This document shows, one piece after another, positions 6,864-7,390 of a DNA stretch of 7,390 bases. The position numbers and the translations under genes were made by a program. Position 1 is the stretch's first letter. The number at the start of each line of letters is the position of its first letter. The notes under the pieces were generated by a model. The model worked only from the letters and a program-made list of their open reading frames with translations, made no database searches and had not been told where the DNA came from. The stretch is from Fibrobacteraceae bacterium (GTDB lineage Bacteria; Fibrobacterota; Fibrobacteria; Fibrobacterales; Fibrobacteraceae): contig JALNVO010000139.1 of NCBI GenBank assembly GCA_023231365.1, positions 1 to 7,390 on the forward strand. Direction: 5' to 3'.

Positions 6864-7390
6864 ATGATACTCAATAAATCTTTTCTGACTGTTGCGCGCC
6901 GCGATCCGGGCGTCCGTCCTCTCAAGGAACGTGTTCACGATTATGAACCGGTTGAAATGGAACTTTCCCAAGATATCGTGCGGGAACAAGCTTCCCGGTG
7001 CATGAATTGCGGAGTCCCTTTCTGTCACGCATTCGGTTGCCCGCTCGAAAACGTTGTCCCTGAAACGAATCATGCTGTAGCCCGCGGAGAATGGAAAAAG
7101 GCCCTTGACATTTTGCTCGAAACAAGTCCTTTCCCAGAATTTACAGGTATTGTCTGCCCGGCACTTTGTGAAGGTTCCTGTGTAAATGGCCAAGATGGCT
7201 ATTCTGTTACCAACCGCGAAATTGAACATACCATTATCGAAAATGGCTTTGCGAATGGTTGGGTTCTACCGAACATCCCAAAGCGTCGTATTGGCAAGCG
7301 AGTTGCGGTCATCGGTTCAGGTCCTGCCGGCCTTGCTTGCGCAGAATATTTGAATCGCGCTGGCGTGGATGTGACCGTTTATGAAAAAGC
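6864..7390 (+). CDS. gltD: Glutamate synthase small (beta) subunit, N-terminal part (cut by window edge)
   Basis: The first 175 codons are visible; the full protein in this family is about 470-490 residues, so roughly a third is here. The beta subunit oxidises NAD(P)H on FAD and feeds electrons through [4Fe-4S] clusters to GltB. The N-terminal iron-sulfur domain shows ASRCMNCGVPFCHAFGCPLE with C46, C49, C54 and C59, then IVCPALCEGSCVNG with C98, C102 and C106, all typical of GltD and the related dihydropyrimidine dehydrogenase N-terminus. The FAD-binding Rossmann motif follows as VAVIGSGPAGLACAEYLNRA (147-166), ending in VTVYEK. The opening KSFLTVARRDPGVRP resembles Bacteroidota-type GltD leaders. 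The frame is intact up to the edge. Its position 13 bp behind gltB makes the identification firm over other GltD-like oxidoreductases. Confidence 0.96.
   Translation, partial: MILNKSFLTVARRDPGVRPLKERVHDYEPVEMELSQDIVREQASRCMNCGVPFCHAFGCPLENVVPETNHAVARGEWKKALDILLETSPFPEFTGIVCPALCEGSCVNGQDGYSVTNREIEHTIIENGFANGWVLPNIPKRRIGKRVAVIGSGPAGLACAEYLNRAGVDVTVYEK

Overview
This is an ordinary chromosomal stretch from a bacterium with roughly 50% GC genes and AT-rich spacers. Its best-supported content is the glutamate synthase operon gltB-gltD. The composition, the GltD leader (close to Bacteroidota-type small subunits), the Shine-Dalgarno sites on gltBD and the repeat-littered convergent spacer suggest a member of the Fibrobacterota/Bacteroidota group, perhaps Fibrobacter. 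That assignment is an impression from reading; no marker gene in the window proves it.

Layout: positions 1-117 are the last 38 codons of a GGDEF (diguanylate cyclase) protein on the plus strand, followed by an intrinsic terminator at 143-176. Positions 177-666 hold no credible gene. They carry three degenerate ~75-bp tandem units, two perfect 8-bp-arm hairpins and a partial copy of one of them. A 462-residue sugar/H+ symporter of the XylE/GLUT type lies on the minus strand at 667-2055. A 283-bp AT-rich divergent spacer (2056-2338) contains three near-identical 11-bp hyphenated palindromes beside a candidate -10 for the transporter. gltB (2339-6850, plus) is complete. gltD begins 13 bp after it at 6864 and runs off the right edge.

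How the genes work together: GltB and GltD form the two subunits of bacterial NAD(P)H-dependent glutamate synthase (GOGAT). GltD takes electrons from NAD(P)H through FAD and passes them via iron-sulfur clusters to GltB. GltB splits glutamine and reductively transfers the ammonia to 2-oxoglutarate. The transporter is divergent and functionally separate (sugar uptake), as is the truncated GGDEF gene (c-di-GMP signalling).

I found no previously undescribed multi-gene system. The points most worth a second look are the transporter's sugar-site residues, which look GLUT1-like (glucose) although the proton-coupling Asp is kept, the triple palindrome in the divergent promoter region, and the tandem and hairpin repeats between the convergent genes.
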